Shown: positions 1 through 9,334, counted from the first letter of the stretch. The stretch: DNA of 64,000 bases from Mucilaginibacter rigui (GCF_014773275.1 NZ_JACWMW010000002.1:1178001-1242000); one strand, 5' to 3'. The notes: generated by a model not told the origin, from the sequence alone. Translations and numbers: made by a program.

Positions 1-345
1 ATATTAAGTATGGTTGATGCCTGGTACCACCTGGGGGTAAACCCGTATGATAACCTGATATGCCAAACGCCGCCATTCAGGCTGCGCCTTGGTATTGCCG
101 AATACCTGTTTAAGAACGAAGATCTGCTTGAGGAATCGATAGAAACCGCACTGTATGATAAAACCATCCGCGGGGATGATCTGGAGTTTCATTCGGCCGT
201 GCGGGAGTGGAGTGCCATTATCGGCTATGGCGATATGGAAGGCTACAAGAAGCATTTTAACGAGGTACAGGCCTTCTTTAAAGGCAGGCTGGAAGAAGGC
301 AACAAACAAAGCGCCGAACTGATACGAAGGCTGATGATGGAGTAG
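1..345 (+). CDS. C-terminal part of an unidentified protein
   Basis: The reading frame is open from the first base of the window and ends with TAG at 343-345, so at least 114 codons are seen and the gene probably starts upstream. An ATG at position 10 is available but nothing shows it is the start. The visible part is acidic and probably helical, with no signal peptide, membrane segment or motif I recognise. It has the same strand as the ribosomal operon, but a promoter lies between them, so it is probably a separate transcript. Function unknown. Confidence 0.5.
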   Translation: MLSMVDAWYHLGVNPYDNLICQTPPFRLRLGIAEYLFKNEDLLEESIETALYDKTIRGDDLEFHSAVREWSAIIGYGDMEGYKKHFNEVQAFFKGRLEEGNKQSAELIRRLMME

Positions 346-650
346 TCCCGCTGGTTGTTATCCTGAGCATCGCCAGGAATATATTGGCGAACTTTGCGTT
401 AGGTATTGCAGTGGATACCGGCCTCTGGCTAACGCCTGCGCAGTATGAGCGTATAGCCCGGCCAAAGGCAACATCCATAAATTAAATGATGCGATCATTA
501 AAAAATGCGGCCGCCCTGGCCGCGTATACTTTAGTGTGGTTGATCTGCATAAAATGCCGTTGTAATTATTCCTTTTCCGTTCTATGCATCTCCCACAAAA
601 CCAACTATTTCGCTTTACCGAATATTTATTTAAAAATAACTTGATAACTA

Positions 651-681
651 TTTGAAAATTAATGTAAAGTTTCTATCTTTG
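651..681 (+). promoter_or_regulatory. Bacteroidota-type promoter of the rplC operon
   Basis: TTTG at 651-654, a 19-bp spacer, then TATCTTTG at 674-681. This matches the Bacteroidota primary sigma consensus TTTG-N19/20-TAnnTTTG. Transcription should begin about 690, giving a leader of about 65 nt before the rplC ATG at 757. Confidence 0.85.
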
Positions 682-714
682 CCGTCCCTTAAGGGGGAAA
701 TAATATGCCTTGAA

Positions 715-732
715 CGAAGCCCTACTGCTTCG
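715..732 (+). promoter_or_regulatory. Leader hairpin upstream of rplC
   Basis: CGAAGC at 715-720 and GCTTCG at 727-732 form a perfect 6-bp stem with a 6-nt loop in the predicted 5' leader of the rplC mRNA. It could be an autoregulatory site, since S10 operons are often controlled by L4, but no direct evidence ties it to L4. Confidence 0.4.
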
Positions 733-756
733 ATGGGCACAAATAAAATAAAGAAA

Positions 757-1374
757 ATGTCAGGAATTATTGGTAAAAAAGTAGGAATGACCAGCATTTT
801 CGATGAGGCAGGGAAAAACATTCCTTGTACAGTAATCGAAGCTGGCCCTTGCGTAGTTACTCAGATCAGGTCTGTTGAAACAGACGGGTATGCTGCTGTT
901 CAGTTAGCGTATGGCGAGAAGAAGGAAAAAAACACCTCTGGTCCGTTAAAAGGCCATTTCCAAAAAGCCGGTACTACTCCAAAACGTAAATTAGTTGAAT
1001 TTAAAACTTTCGAAGAAGAGAAAGCTCTTGGTGACACCGTTACCGTTGAGATATTCTCTGCAGGCGATTACGTTGATGTGGTAGGTACTTCAAAAGGTAA
1101 AGGATTTCAGGGTGTTGTAAAACGTCACGGTTTTGGTGGTGTGGGTATGCAAACTCACGGTCAGCACAATCGTTTACGTGCACCAGGTTCATTGGGTGCT
1201 TCGTCTTGGCCTTCACGTGTATTTAAAGGTATGCGTATGGCTGGTCAAATGGGTAACGTTCGTGTTAAAGTGCAAAACCTTGAAGTGGTTAAAGTATTTG
1301 CCGAGCAAAACTTAATCGTGGTAAAAGGTTCAATCCCCGGAGCTAAGGGTTCATTCGTAATAGTGGATAAATAA
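757..1374 (+). CDS. rplC: 50S ribosomal protein L3
   Basis: Structural protein of the 50S subunit that binds near the peptidyl-transferase centre. The protein starts [11 protein letters not shown], the usual L3 N-terminus, and is 205 aa, close to the family length. The frame continues 35 codons upstream, but that extension lies in the transcribed leader and partly in the promoter, so the ATG at 757 is preferred. The conserved loop with [11 protein letters not shown] and [13 protein letters not shown] is intact. It is the first gene of the operon here, 1 bp before rplD. Confidence 0.96.
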   Translation: MSGIIGKKVGMTSIFDEAGKNIPCTVIEAGPCVVTQIRSVETDGYAAVQLAYGEKKEKNTSGPLKGHFQKAGTTPKRKLVEFKTFEEEKALGDTVTVEIFSAGDYVDVVGTSKGKGFQGVVKRHGFGGVGMQTHGQHNRLRAPGSLGASSWPSRVFKGMRMAGQMGNVRVKVQNLEVVKVFAEQNLIVVKGSIPGAKGSFVIVDK

Positions 1375-1375
1375 G

Positions 1376-2005
1376 ATGGAAATCAACGTATTAAATCTAT
1401 CAGGTAAAGAAACAGGTGCCAAGGTGCAGCTGCCTGAGTCCGTATTCGGAGTAGAGCCTAACGATCATGCTATTTACTTAGATGTAAAGCAGTTCTTAGC
1501 AAACCAACGCCAGGGTACGCACAAATCAAAACAACGTAATGAAATTGCAGGTTCAACCCGCAAATTACATAAACAAAAAGGTACAGGCGGCGCCCGTGCA
1601 GGTAGCATCAAATCTCCATTGTTTAATGGTGGTGGTCGTGTTTTCGGTCCGCAGCCACGTGATTACAGCTTTAAGTTGAATAAAAAACTTAAATCACTGG
1701 CACGTAAATCGGCTTTATCATACAAAGCACAAGACAATAACATTTTAGTATTGGAAGATATCAGCTTCGACGCTATTAAAACCAAAACTTATGTTAAAAT
1801 GGTTGCAGACCTAAATGTTACTGATGTTAAAACATTATTAGTATTAGCTTCTGCAAATGAGAATGTGTATTTATCAAGCAGGAACCTTAAGAAAACGAAA
1901 GTTATCACTGCCGATCAGTTAAACACTTATGACGTGTTAAACGCTGGCAAACTTTTGTTAACTGAAGGCGCTGTTAAAACTTTGGAGGAAGCATTAGCTA
2001 AGTAA
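1376..2005 (+). CDS. rplD: 50S ribosomal protein L4
   Basis: 50S assembly protein whose internal loop lines the peptide exit tunnel. Length is 209 aa. The loop signature [16 protein letters not shown] at about residues 67-82 and [14 protein letters not shown] identify it. In E. coli L4 also represses its own operon, and the leader hairpin before rplC would be the place to look for this here. It lies 1 bp after rplC and 2 bp before rplW, so translational coupling is likely. Confidence 0.96.
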   Translation: MEINVLNLSGKETGAKVQLPESVFGVEPNDHAIYLDVKQFLANQRQGTHKSKQRNEIAGSTRKLHKQKGTGGARAGSIKSPLFNGGGRVFGPQPRDYSFKLNKKLKSLARKSALSYKAQDNNILVLEDISFDAIKTKTYVKMVADLNVTDVKTLLVLASANENVYLSSRNLKKTKVITADQLNTYDVLNAGKLLLTEGAVKTLEEALAK

Positions 2006-2007
2006 TT

Positions 2008-2298
2008 ATGGAAATTTTAAAGAAACCCTTACTTACTGAAAAGGTAACTCAATTAACTGAGAAGCTTAACCGTTATGCTTTTAAAGTTGATCACAGAGCC
2101 AACAAAATTCAGATAAAAGGCGCTATTGAAGCTATGTATGGTGTTAACGTTACAGCAGTTAACACAATGAAATATGTAGGTAAACTTAAAACCCGCAACA
2201 CAAAAGCAGGTGCAGTGTCTGGCCGTGCGGCTACATACAAGAAAGCCATCATCACGCTGAAGGATGGTGAAACAATAGATTTTTACAGCAATATATAA
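2008..2298 (+). CDS. rplW: 50S ribosomal protein L23
   Basis: 50S protein at the tunnel exit, the docking site for trigger factor and SRP. Length is 96 aa. The N-terminus MEILKKPLLTEKVT and the segment YAFKVDHRANKIQIKGAIE are typical of L23. It lies between rplD (2-bp gap) and rplB (8-bp gap). Nothing unusual is seen. Confidence 0.96.
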   Translation: MEILKKPLLTEKVTQLTEKLNRYAFKVDHRANKIQIKGAIEAMYGVNVTAVNTMKYVGKLKTRNTKAGAVSGRAATYKKAIITLKDGETIDFYSNI

Positions 2299-2306
2299 TA
2301 TAAGAC

Positions 2307-3134
2307 ATGGCAGTAAAGAGATTTAAACCGGTAACACCGGGTACCCGCTTCAGAATTGATGTATCTAACTCGGACATTACAACAAACGTTCCTGAAAAAT
2401 CGTTGGTTGTATCAGCCAACACCAGATCAGGCGGACGTAACCACAGCGGTAAAATGACTATGCGCTACCTTGGTGGTGGCCATAAACAAGCATATAGGTT
2501 AATTGACTTCAAAAGGAATAAATTTGACATCCCTGCAAAAGTTGCAACTATTGAGTACGATCCAAACAGATCTGCACGTATAGCACTGTTACATTTTGTT
2601 GATGGTGAAAAACGATACATGATAGCTCCTGAAGGCTTAACCGTTGGAACTATAGTTGTATCTGGCGAAGGTGCTGCACCAGAGGTTGGTAATACCATGC
2701 CTTTGAAAAACATCCCGTTAGGTTCTATCATCCACAATATTGAGTTAAACCCTGGCCAGGGCGGTGTATTAGCACGCAGTGCCGGTACTTATGCTCAGCT
2801 ATCAGCGCGTGATGGTAAATACGCCATCATCAAATTGCCTTCGGGCGAAACACGTATGATACTGTCAACTTGTTTGGCAACTATCGGTACCGTTTCAAAC
2901 GGCGAAAAAGCAAACGCTGTGTTAGGTAAAGCTGGCCGCAATCGCTGGTTAGGCCGTCGCCCAAGGGTACGTGGTGTTGCCATGAACCCGGTAGATCACC
3001 CTATGGGTGGTGGTGAGGGTAGAGCCTCAGGTGGTCATCCACGTTCACGTAAAGGTTTATTAGCTAAAGGCTACAAAACCCGTGACAAGAAAAAAGGATC
3101 AGATCGTTACATCATTGAAAGAAGGAAGAAATAA
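2307..3134 (+). CDS. rplB: 50S ribosomal protein L2
   Basis: Large-subunit protein needed for subunit joining and peptidyl-transferase activity. Length is 275 aa, the normal size. The C-terminal signature [18 protein letters not shown], with the conserved histidine required for activity, is present, followed by the basic tail. The next gene, rpsS, starts 2 bp after its stop. Confidence 0.97.
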   Translation: MAVKRFKPVTPGTRFRIDVSNSDITTNVPEKSLVVSANTRSGGRNHSGKMTMRYLGGGHKQAYRLIDFKRNKFDIPAKVATIEYDPNRSARIALLHFVDGEKRYMIAPEGLTVGTIVVSGEGAAPEVGNTMPLKNIPLGSIIHNIELNPGQGGVLARSAGTYAQLSARDGKYAIIKLPSGETRMILSTCLATIGTVSNGEKANAVLGKAGRNRWLGRRPRVRGVAMNPVDHPMGGGEGRASGGHPRSRKGLLAKGYKTRDKKKGSDRYIIERRKK

Positions 3135-3136
3135 TA

Positions 3137-3403
3137 ATGGCACGTTCAATTAAAAAAGGACCTTACATAGATCATAACCTGGAAAGAAAAGTTCTTACCT
3201 TGAATGATGCAAGTAAAAAATCAGTTGTAAAAACATGGTCACGTCGTTCCATGATCTCTCCTGATTTCGTTGGTCATACATTCGCAGTACACAACGGTAA
3301 TAAATTTATCCCTGTGTACGTAACAGAAAACATGGTTGGTCACAAGTTGGGAGAATTTGCACCAACCCGCACATTCCGCGGTCACGCAGAAAAGAAAAAA
3401 TAA
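3137..3403 (+). CDS. rpsS: 30S ribosomal protein S19
   Basis: 30S head protein that contacts S13. Length is 88 aa. It starts [12 protein letters not shown] and carries the signature [22 protein letters not shown], with the usual basic C-terminus. It sits in canonical order between rplB and rplV with 2-3 bp gaps. Confidence 0.97.
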   Translation: MARSIKKGPYIDHNLERKVLTLNDASKKSVVKTWSRRSMISPDFVGHTFAVHNGNKFIPVYVTENMVGHKLGEFAPTRTFRGHAEKKK

Positions 3404-3406
3404 GGC

Positions 3407-3835
3407 ATGGAAGCAACAACTAAAATCAAAAAGTCTGTATTGATCAGGCAACAGAAAGAAGCGGCTAAACTCGTAGTGGGTGGCTCTTCAGTTGCTAAAT
3501 TACAGAACTGTCCAACTTCACCACGCAAAATGCGTTTGGTGGTTGATCTGATCCGTGGTGAAAACGTTGAGAAAGCGTTATACATCTTAAAATTTACAAA
3601 CAAGGAAGCAGCTATACGTGTAGAGAAACTTTTGTTATCAGCCATTAAAAACTGGGAAGCAAAAAACGAAGGCAAACGTGTTGAGGATAGCGCTTTATTT
3701 GTTAAAGAAGTATCAGTAGGAGGTGGTCGTCAGTTAAAGAGGTTACGCCCTGCACCACAAGGTAGAGGTTTCCGTATCCGCAAACGTTCTAACCATGTAA
3801 CTCTTATTGTGGATAGTAAAAACGATAACAACTAA
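3407..3835 (+). CDS. rplV: 50S ribosomal protein L22 with N-terminal extension
   Basis: 50S protein whose hairpin reaches into the exit tunnel. The core begins around residue 30 ([19 protein letters not shown]) and ends with the loop [20 protein letters not shown]. At 142 aa it is about 30 residues longer than E. coli L22. The excess is a lysine-rich N-terminal extension (about residues 1-28) starting right after the rpsS stop, so it is probably translated. Confidence 0.95.
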   Translation: MEATTKIKKSVLIRQQKEAAKLVVGGSSVAKLQNCPTSPRKMRLVVDLIRGENVEKALYILKFTNKEAAIRVEKLLLSAIKNWEAKNEGKRVEDSALFVKEVSVGGGRQLKRLRPAPQGRGFRIRKRSNHVTLIVDSKNDNN

Positions 3836-3841
3836 TTTGAA

Positions 3842-4702
3842 ATGGGACAAAAAGCACATCCAATAGGTAACAGGTTAGGGATCATCCGCGGTTGGGATTC
3901 TAATTGGTTCGGTGGAAATCACTATGCCGACAAATTAGTTGAAGACGAAAAGATCCGCAAGTACTTATCAGCACGTATAAACAAAGGCGGTGTATCTAAA
4001 GTAGTTATAGAACGTACTTTAAAACGCATCACCGTAACTATCCATACTGCCCGTCCGGGTATTGTAATAGGTAAAGGCGGCGCCGAGGTTGATAAGATCA
4101 AGGAAGAGTTAAAAAAATTAACAAAAAAAGATGTTCAGATCAACATCTTCGAGATAAAACGCCCTGAGCTTGATGCGCAGTTAGTTGCCGAAGGTATTGC
4201 TAAACAACTTGAAGCACGTATCTCTTTCCGTCGTGCCATGAAAACTACAATTGCTTCAACCATGAGAATGGGTGCTGAAGGGATTAAAGTGATGACATCA
4301 GGCCGTTTAGGTGGCGCTGAGATGGCACGTACCGAGCAATATAAAGAAGGAAGAATCCCTTTGCATACTTTCCGTGCTGATATTGACTATGCTTTGGCAG
4401 AAGCCTTAACCACTTACGGTAAAATAGGTGTTAAAGTATGGATCTGTAAAGGTGAAGTTTACGGCAAACGCGATTTATCTCCAAACATTGGTGGTACAAG
4501 CAGCGCGAGCGGTAAAGGCGGACGCCCTGAAGGTGGCGCTGGTTTTGGCGGACGTGATAATGCACGTGGCGGCGAAAGAGGCGGCGAGCGCAGAGGCGAT
4601 CGTAAACCAGGAGGTAACAACGACCGCAGAGGCGGTGGTGGCCGTCCAGGTGGACCAGGTCAAGGTGGTGGTAACCGTCCAGGCGGCCCGGGAAGAAGAT
4701 AA
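3842..4702 (+). CDS. rpsC: 30S ribosomal protein S3 with Gly/Arg-rich tail
   Basis: 30S protein at the mRNA entry site. The KH domain carries [18 protein letters not shown], and the S3 C-terminal domain ends near residue 215. A low-complexity tail of about 65 residues follows ([34 protein letters not shown]), making 286 aa against 233 in E. coli. The tail is in frame without interruption. Its repetitive codons explain long antisense and alternate-frame open frames over 4428-5054, which are not genes. The 47-bp gap to rplP is larger than its neighbours'. Confidence 0.96.
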   Translation: MGQKAHPIGNRLGIIRGWDSNWFGGNHYADKLVEDEKIRKYLSARINKGGVSKVVIERTLKRITVTIHTARPGIVIGKGGAEVDKIKEELKKLTKKDVQINIFEIKRPELDAQLVAEGIAKQLEARISFRRAMKTTIASTMRMGAEGIKVMTSGRLGGAEMARTEQYKEGRIPLHTFRADIDYALAEALTTYGKIGVKVWICKGEVYGKRDLSPNIGGTSSASGKGGRPEGGAGFGGRDNARGGERGGERRGDRKPGGNNDRRGGGGRPGGPGQGGGNRPGGPGRR

Positions 4703-4749
4703 TAATAATTAGAAAAGACATATCCGTGAGGATATAAAAGCTTAATAAA

Positions 4750-5172
4750 ATGCTACAGCCAAAAAGAACGAAGTTCAGAAAGATGCAAAAAGGCAGGATG
4801 AAAGGTTTAGCCACTCGTGGTACTGAGCTTTCATTCGGATCTTTCGGTATAAAATCACTCGAAGCAGCTTGGATAACAAGCCGCCAGATCGAGGCTGCAC
4901 GTATTGCTGTTACACGTTTCATGAAACGTGAAGGCCAGGTGTGGATCAGGATATTCCCTGACAAACCCGTAACCAAAAAACCAGCAGAGGTACGTATGGG
5001 TAAAGGTAAAGGTGCTCCCGAGTATTGGGTAGCAGTTGTACGCCCGGGCCGCATGATTTTTGAAGCAGAAGGTGTGCCTTTGGAAATTGCAAAAGAGGCA
5101 TTACGCCTTGCAGCACAGAAATTACCTGTGCAAACCAGATTTGTAACACGTAGGGATTACGTAGAAGCATAA
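4750..5172 (+). CDS. rplP: 50S ribosomal protein L16
   Basis: 50S protein near the A and P sites that organises tRNA binding. Length is 140 aa. It starts [19 protein letters not shown] and has the signature [23 protein letters not shown]. An unusual 111-bp spacer built of repeated octamers follows it before rpmC. Confidence 0.96.
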   Translation: MLQPKRTKFRKMQKGRMKGLATRGTELSFGSFGIKSLEAAWITSRQIEAARIAVTRFMKREGQVWIRIFPDKPVTKKPAEVRMGKGKGAPEYWVAVVRPGRMIFEAEGVPLEIAKEALRLAAQKLPVQTRFVTRRDYVEA

Positions 5173-5179
5173 ATAAAAG

Positions 5180-5272
5180 GTTGAAAAGTTGTAAATGTTG
5201 AAAGGTTGTAAAGTTATTGCAACCGCCGATAGGTAACATTAAAACATTTAAACTTTCCAACATTACAACAAC
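5180..5272. repeat. Phased octamer inverted repeat (GTTNNAAN words)
   Basis: Nearly the whole rplP-rpmC spacer. The left arm, 5180-5215, is a run of GTTGAAAA, GTTGTAAAT, GTTGAAAG, GTTGTAAA and GTT. The right arm, 5235-5272, is AACATTAA, AACATTTA, AACTTTCC, AACATTAC, AAC, AAC, the complementary words in strict 8-bp phase. The spacer is 5216-5234. The RNA could fold into one long imperfect hairpin ending about 10 nt before the rpmC start. Confidence 0.8.
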
Positions 5273-5283
5273 TAATAAAGAAA

Positions 5284-5493
5284 ATGAAGAACTCAGAAAT
5301 TTTAGAGCTTTCAACCGAAGAATTGGCAGCAAGACTGGGCGAGGAAAAATCAACTCTTACTAAACTGAAATTTGCACACGCGGTTTCGGCTATTGAGAAC
5401 CCAACCCGTATTACAAAAGTACGTAAGGATATTGCTCGTTTAAATACTGAATTAACAAAGCGCAAGGCGGCGTCAGCTTCTGAACAGAATTAA
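5284..5493 (+). CDS. rpmC: 50S ribosomal protein L29
   Basis: Small helical 50S protein at the tunnel exit. Length is 69 aa. It starts [18 protein letters not shown] and has the conserved core [25 protein letters not shown]. It follows the octamer repeat and precedes rpsQ by 20 bp. Confidence 0.96.
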   Translation: MKNSEILELSTEELAARLGEEKSTLTKLKFAHAVSAIENPTRITKVRKDIARLNTELTKRKAASASEQN

Positions 5494-5513
5494 TTTTTAA
5501 GCGTCGGAAAACA

Positions 5514-5768
5514 ATGGAAAGAAATTTAAGAAAAACACGTACCGGCCTGGTAGTAAGCAATAAGATGGAAAAATCTATTGTGGTTGCTGTAGAGCGGAAG
5601 GTGAAGCACCCCATCTATGGTAAGTTTGTTAAGAAAACTACCAAATTTATGGCTCATGACGAAGCAAACACCTGTGGTGTTGGCGATACCGTATTGATTA
5701 TGGAAACCCGTCCGTTGAGCAAAAACAAAAACTGGAGATTAGTTCAAATTTTAGAGAGGGCTAAATAA
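5514..5768 (+). CDS. rpsQ: 30S ribosomal protein S17
   Basis: Primary 16S rRNA-binding protein with an OB fold. Length is 84 aa, as in E. coli. The segments [20 protein letters not shown] and [22 protein letters not shown] identify it. The stop is followed 1 bp later by the rplN start. Confidence 0.96.
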   Translation: MERNLRKTRTGLVVSNKMEKSIVVAVERKVKHPIYGKFVKKTTKFMAHDEANTCGVGDTVLIMETRPLSKNKNWRLVQILERAK

Positions 5769-5769
5769 C

Positions 5770-6138
5770 ATGGTACAACAGGAATCAAGATTAAATGTAG
5801 CTGATAACAGCGGTGCTAAAGAAGTTTTAGTAATACGCGTATTAGGTGGTACCGGTAAAAGATATGCCTCAATCGGCGATAAGATCGTAGTTACCGTAAA
5901 AAGCGCTATCCCATCGGGTAACGTAAAAAAAGGTACTGTATCTAAAGCCGTAGTGGTAAGAACCAAGAAAGAGATCCGCAGGAAAGATGGTTCATATATC
6001 CGCTTTGACGATAACGCAGCCGTTTTGTTAAACAACCAGGATGAGCCAAGGGGCACACGTATTTTCGGCCCTGTTGCCAGAGAATTACGTGAAAAACAAT
6101 TTATGAAAATTGTATCATTAGCACCGGAGGTATTGTAA
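5770..6138 (+). CDS. rplN: 50S ribosomal protein L14
   Basis: 50S protein at the subunit interface. Length is 122 aa. It starts [18 protein letters not shown] and contains [26 protein letters not shown], the typical L14 signature. rplX starts 1 bp after its stop. Confidence 0.97.
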   Translation: MVQQESRLNVADNSGAKEVLVIRVLGGTGKRYASIGDKIVVTVKSAIPSGNVKKGTVSKAVVVRTKKEIRRKDGSYIRFDDNAAVLLNNQDEPRGTRIFGPVARELREKQFMKIVSLAPEVL

Positions 6139-6139
6139 T

Positions 6140-6484
6140 ATGGAAAGTAAGAAAAACACAAAACCAGCCAAATTAAAGATCCGCAAGGGTGATTTGGTTA
6201 AGGTAATTGCCGGTGACTCAAAAGGTTCACAAGGTAAAATAGTTGAAATTATCATTGATAAAAACAGGGCTATTGTTGAAGGTGCCAACCTGGTATCAAA
6301 ACACACTAAGCCTAATGCAGCCAACCCTAACGGTGGGATTGTAAAGCAGGAAGCTGCTATACACATCTCTAACCTGGCGCTGGTTGAGCCTTCAACAGGT
6401 AAAACAACCCGCGTTGGCCGTAAATTAAACGATGCCGGCAAATTGGTTAGAGTATCAAAAAAATCAGGGGAGGAAATTAAGTAA
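6140..6484 (+). CDS. rplX: 50S ribosomal protein L24
   Basis: 50S assembly initiator with a KOW domain ([23 protein letters not shown], about residues 11-33). Length is 114 aa. The stop and the rplE start overlap in TAATG, so translation is probably coupled. Confidence 0.96.
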   Translation: MESKKNTKPAKLKIRKGDLVKVIAGDSKGSQGKIVEIIIDKNRAIVEGANLVSKHTKPNAANPNGGIVKQEAAIHISNLALVEPSTGKTTRVGRKLNDAGKLVRVSKKSGEEIK

Positions 6485-7053
6485 TGACTTACATACCAAG
6501 ATTAAAAACAAAATATAAGGACGAGATTCGCACCGCACTGAAAGACAAATTTCAGTACAAAAGCGTAATGCAGGTTCCTAAATTGCAGAAAATTGCCATT
6601 AACCAGGGTGTTGGCGGTGCTACTACCGATAAAAAACTTATCGAGAACACCATCACTGAGCTAACAACCATTACCGGCCAACAGGCAGTTGCTTCAAAAT
6701 CAAAAAAGGATATCTCTAACTTTAAATTACGTAAAAACATGCCTATCGGCGTTCGTGTAACTTTACGTGATAATACAATGTATGAGTTTTTAGACCGCTT
6801 AATTGCTGTTGCCCTGCCACGTATCCGTGACTTTAAAGGTATCAACGATAAAGGTTTTGACGGACGCGGAAACTATACTTTAGGTATATCTGAACAAATC
6901 ATATTCCCTGAGATCAATATTGACAAGATCAATAAAATCCAAGGTATGGATATTACCTTTGTAACCTCGGCAACTAACGATGTTGAAGCATTGGAGTTAC
7001 TGAAACAATTTGGTTTACCATTTAAAAATCAAACACCAACTAACAATGGCTAA
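6484..7053 (+). CDS. rplE: 50S ribosomal protein L5
   Basis: 5S rRNA-binding protein of the central protuberance. Length is 189 aa. Signatures include [14 protein letters not shown] and [25 protein letters not shown]. Its last 8 bases (7046-7053) overlap the start of rpsN. Confidence 0.96.
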   Translation: MTYIPRLKTKYKDEIRTALKDKFQYKSVMQVPKLQKIAINQGVGGATTDKKLIENTITELTTITGQQAVASKSKKDISNFKLRKNMPIGVRVTLRDNTMYEFLDRLIAVALPRIRDFKGINDKGFDGRGNYTLGISEQIIFPEINIDKINKIQGMDITFVTSATNDVEALELLKQFGLPFKNQTPTNNG

Positions 7054-7315
7054 AGAAGGCGTAAAGGCTCGTGAAGTAAAACGTGCCAAATTAGTAGCAA
7101 AATTTGCTGAAAAAAGGGCAGCGTTAAAAGCAGCCGGCGATTATATAGGTTTAGATAAATTACCTAAAGCTTCATCACCGGTAAAATTGCATAACCGTTG
7201 TAAATTAACAGGCCGTCCGCGTGGTTACATGCGTCAGTTTGGTATCTCACGTGTAACATTCCGTGATATGGCCTTAGCTGGTAAAATACCGGGTGTTAAA
7301 AAAGCAAGCTGGTAA
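7046..7315 (+). CDS. rpsN: 30S ribosomal protein S14, zinc-free form
   Basis: 30S head protein needed for assembly. The ATG at 7046 gives the standard N-terminus [16 protein letters not shown] and 89 aa; an upstream in-frame GTG would only add residues from inside rplE. The core [20 protein letters not shown] lacks the CxxC...CxxC zinc motif, so this is the C-minus type. A hairpin with a T-run follows the stop, marking the likely end of the first transcription unit. Confidence 0.95.
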   Translation: MAKEGVKAREVKRAKLVAKFAEKRAALKAAGDYIGLDKLPKASSPVKLHNRCKLTGRPRGYMRQFGISRVTFRDMALAGKIPGVKKASW

Positions 7316-7342
7316 TTATCATATAATTCGTAAGCAATTAAG

Positions 7343-7379
7343 AATTCAAAACATACACTAAATATGTTTTGAATTTTTT
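7343..7379 (+). terminator. Hairpin terminator or attenuator after rpsN
   Basis: A perfect 13-bp stem, AATTCAAAACATA at 7343-7355 pairing with TATGTTTTGAATT at 7363-7375, with a 7-nt loop and running into a T-tract to 7379. It splits the block into rplC-rpsN and rpsH onward. Partial read-through is likely in such an operon. Confidence 0.75.
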
Positions 7380-7420
7380 GTGTATTTTCGCGGCTCGAAT
7401 TTTACAAGAAGAATTAAACC

Positions 7421-7463
7421 GATAGCAGGTCGCCCGGGATGTTACTGGGAGGAAACCACTATC
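7421..7463 (+). promoter_or_regulatory. Structured leader of rpsH
   Basis: GATAG at 7421-7425 pairs with CTATC at 7459-7463. Inside these, GGT/ACC and CCC/GGG can pair in nested fashion, giving a segmented hairpin with internal loops that ends 13 nt before the rpsH ATG. S8 is a known autoregulator of the spc operon in E. coli, so this is a plausible S8 target. Binding is inference. Confidence 0.45.
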
Positions 7464-7476
7464 ATAAACAACAATA

Positions 7477-7875
7477 ATGAATACAGATCCAATCGCAGAT
7501 TATCTTACAAGAGTAAGGAATGCTATTAAAGCCAACCATAGGGTTGTTGAAATTCCTGCATCAAATCTGAAAAAGGAAATCACTAAAGTGCTTTTCGAAA
7601 AAGGTTACATTGCTAATTACAAGTTTGAGGACAATGGTCCGCAAGGCACTATCAAAGTTGCTTTGAAATACCACCCGATAACTAAGATCCCTGCTATCCG
7701 CAGCATTTCTCGTATTAGTAAACCAGGTTTGAGGAAATACGCAGGTATGGACACCATGCCGCGTGTGTTAAATGGTTTAGGTATCGCTATCCTGTCAACT
7801 TCTAAAGGTGTAATGACCGATAAAGAAGCGCGTACGCAGAATGTAGGTGGCGAAGTTTTATGCTACGTTTATTAA
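7477..7875 (+). CDS. rpsH: 30S ribosomal protein S8
   Basis: Primary 16S rRNA binder of the 30S platform. Length is 132 aa. It starts [17 protein letters not shown] and ends with [20 protein letters not shown], the S8 RNA-binding signature. It is the first gene after the internal terminator and has a structured leader. In E. coli S8 represses the spc operon by binding its mRNA. Confidence 0.97.
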   Translation: MNTDPIADYLTRVRNAIKANHRVVEIPASNLKKEITKVLFEKGYIANYKFEDNGPQGTIKVALKYHPITKIPAIRSISRISKPGLRKYAGMDTMPRVLNGLGIAILSTSKGVMTDKEARTQNVGGEVLCYVY

Positions 7876-7876
7876 T

Positions 7877-7882
7877 AGGAGG
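7877..7882 (+). promoter_or_regulatory. Shine-Dalgarno-like AGGAGG before rplF
   Basis: AGGAGG at 7877-7882, just after the rpsH stop and 10 nt before the rplF ATG. Most starts in this window have only A/T-rich upstream sequence, as expected for Bacteroidota, so a full-consensus site stands out. Confidence 0.5.
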
Positions 7883-7892
7883 AAATTAAGCA

Positions 7893-8450
7893 ATGTCAAG
7901 AATAGGAAAAGCACCTATTGCATTAACCGGCGGTGTTACCGTTACAGTATCAGCAGATAATGTTGTTACCGTTAAAGGCCCAAAAGGTGAATTGCAACAG
8001 GCAGTTGATAGAGATATCATCATTGAGCAAGAAGAGGGTAATTTATTAGTTAAACGCCCGTCTGACCAGAAACGTCACAAAGCGCTGCACGGTTTATACC
8101 GCTCGCTTATCAATAACATGGTAGTTGGCGTAACCACAGGTTACAAAGTTGAGCAGGAATTAGTGGGTGTGGGTTACCGCGCAACTAACACCGGCAACAC
8201 GTTAGATTTAGTGTTGGGTTATTCTCACCACTATGTGTTTCAATTACCACAAGAAATTAAAGTTACAACCACTGCTGAGAAGGGTAAAAACCCAACAATC
8301 ATCCTGGAATCAAACGATAAACAATTGATCGGTCAGGTAGCGGCAAAAATACGCTCGTTACGTACACCAGAGCCTTACAAAGGTAAAGGTATCAAGTTTG
8401 TTGGCGAAGTATTGAGAAGAAAAGCAGGTAAATCAGCATCTAAAAAATAA
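7893..8450 (+). CDS. rplF: 50S ribosomal protein L6
   Basis: 50S protein near the GTPase-associated centre. Length is 185 aa with two L6 repeats. It starts [14 protein letters not shown] and has the C-terminal signature [22 protein letters not shown]. It is one of the few genes here with a strong Shine-Dalgarno-like sequence. Confidence 0.97.
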   Translation: MSRIGKAPIALTGGVTVTVSADNVVTVKGPKGELQQAVDRDIIIEQEEGNLLVKRPSDQKRHKALHGLYRSLINNMVVGVTTGYKVEQELVGVGYRATNTGNTLDLVLGYSHHYVFQLPQEIKVTTTAEKGKNPTIILESNDKQLIGQVAAKIRSLRTPEPYKGKGIKFVGEVLRRKAGKSASKK

Positions 8451-8455
8451 TCGTC

Positions 8456-8803
8456 ATGAAATTATCAAGAAGAGACAGGATTAAAAAAGGCATCAGAAAA
8501 CGCCTTTCAGGTTCAACAGCACGCCCTCGTCTATCTGTATTCAGAAGCAACAAAGGCATCTATGCACAAATCATTGACGATGTAACAGGAAAAACTATTG
8601 TATCTGCTTCATCATTATCAAAAGATTTCGTAGCAAACGGTACAACAAAGTCAGATCAATCGGTAGCTGTAGGTAAATTAGTAGCTGAAAAAGCTATTGC
8701 TGCAGGTATTAAAGATGTAGTTTTTGACAGGAATGGTTACCTGTATCATGGCCGTGTTAAATCACTGGCTGAAGGTGCACGTGAAGGTGGTTTAAACTTT
8801 TAA
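8456..8803 (+). CDS. rplR: 50S ribosomal protein L18
   Basis: 5S rRNA-binding protein. Length is 115 aa. Signatures are [23 protein letters not shown] and the C-terminal [19 protein letters not shown]. It lies 5 bp after rplF and 12 bp before rpsE. Confidence 0.97.
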   Translation: MKLSRRDRIKKGIRKRLSGSTARPRLSVFRSNKGIYAQIIDDVTGKTIVSASSLSKDFVANGTTKSDQSVAVGKLVAEKAIAAGIKDVVFDRNGYLYHGRVKSLAEGAREGGLNF

Positions 8804-8815
8804 TCGAAAACGGAA

Positions 8816-9334
8816 ATGTCAACAATCAACATAAAAAGAGTAAAAACCAGCGAGATCGAATTAAAAGATCGCCTGGTGAGCATACAACGTGTAGCCAAAG
8901 TAACCAAAGGTGGCCGTACATTCAGCTTTTCTGCCATTGTGGTAGTAGGTGATGAGAACGGTGTTGTAGGTTACGGTTTGGGTAAAGCAAAAGAGGTTAC
9001 CGAAGCAATTGCAAAAGGTATTGATGATGCTAAAAAGAACTTAGTTAAAGTTCCGATTATCAACAACACTATCCCGCATGAGCAAATTGGTAAATTCTCT
9101 GGTGGTTTTGTATTCTTAAAACCAGCTGCAAACGGTACCGGTGTAATAGCCGGTGGTGCGATGCGTGCGGTATTAGAATCTGCCGGTGTACACAATGTAT
9201 TGGCAAAATCAAAAGGATCATCAAACCCGCACAACGTGGTTAAAGCAACCGTATCTGCATTATCACAATTACGTGATGCAGTTACTGTAGCGCAACAACG
9301 CGGTATTAGTTTAGGTAAAGTATTTAACGGATAA
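8816..9334 (+). CDS. rpsE: 30S ribosomal protein S5
   Basis: 30S protein involved in decoding fidelity and mRNA unwinding. Length is 172 aa. It carries the double-stranded RNA-binding S5 domain ([21 protein letters not shown]) and the C-terminal domain with [19 protein letters not shown]. Spacing to rpmD is 6 bp. Confidence 0.97.
   Translation: MSTINIKRVKTSEIELKDRLVSIQRVAKVTKGGRTFSFSAIVVVGDENGVVGYGLGKAKEVTEAIAKGIDDAKKNLVKVPIINNTIPHEQIGKFSGGFVFLKPAANGTGVIAGGAMRAVLESAGVHNVLAKSKGSSNPHNVVKATVSALSQLRDAVTVAQQRGISLGKVFNG

Larger units (their letters stand above)
346..756. other. Intergenic region before the ribosomal operon
   Basis: There is no convincing gene here. A plus-strand frame stays open to the TAA at 483-485 with a protein-like composition, but it has no usable start and overlaps the preceding gene in another frame. 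The right part holds the rplC promoter (651-681) and an untranslated leader with a small perfect hairpin. rpsJ, which normally precedes rplC, is absent. Confidence 0.6.

Noticed and set aside
346..485. Open plus-strand frame ending with TAA at 483-485
   Set aside because: It has a protein-like hydrophobic composition but no start codon, and it overlaps the preceding gene in another frame.
652..756. 35-residue N-terminal extension of L3
   Set aside because: Its start lies within the promoter and before the predicted transcription start; L3 normally begins MSGIIGKK.
4428..4712. Alternate-frame plus-strand frame over the S3 tail
   Set aside because: It results from the repetitive GGC/CGT codons of the tail; rpsC itself is intact in the main frame.
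4431..5054. Long minus-strand open frame over rpsC and rplP
   Set aside because: It is a shadow of the Gly/Arg-rich codons of the S3 tail and of L16; no family features and no start context.
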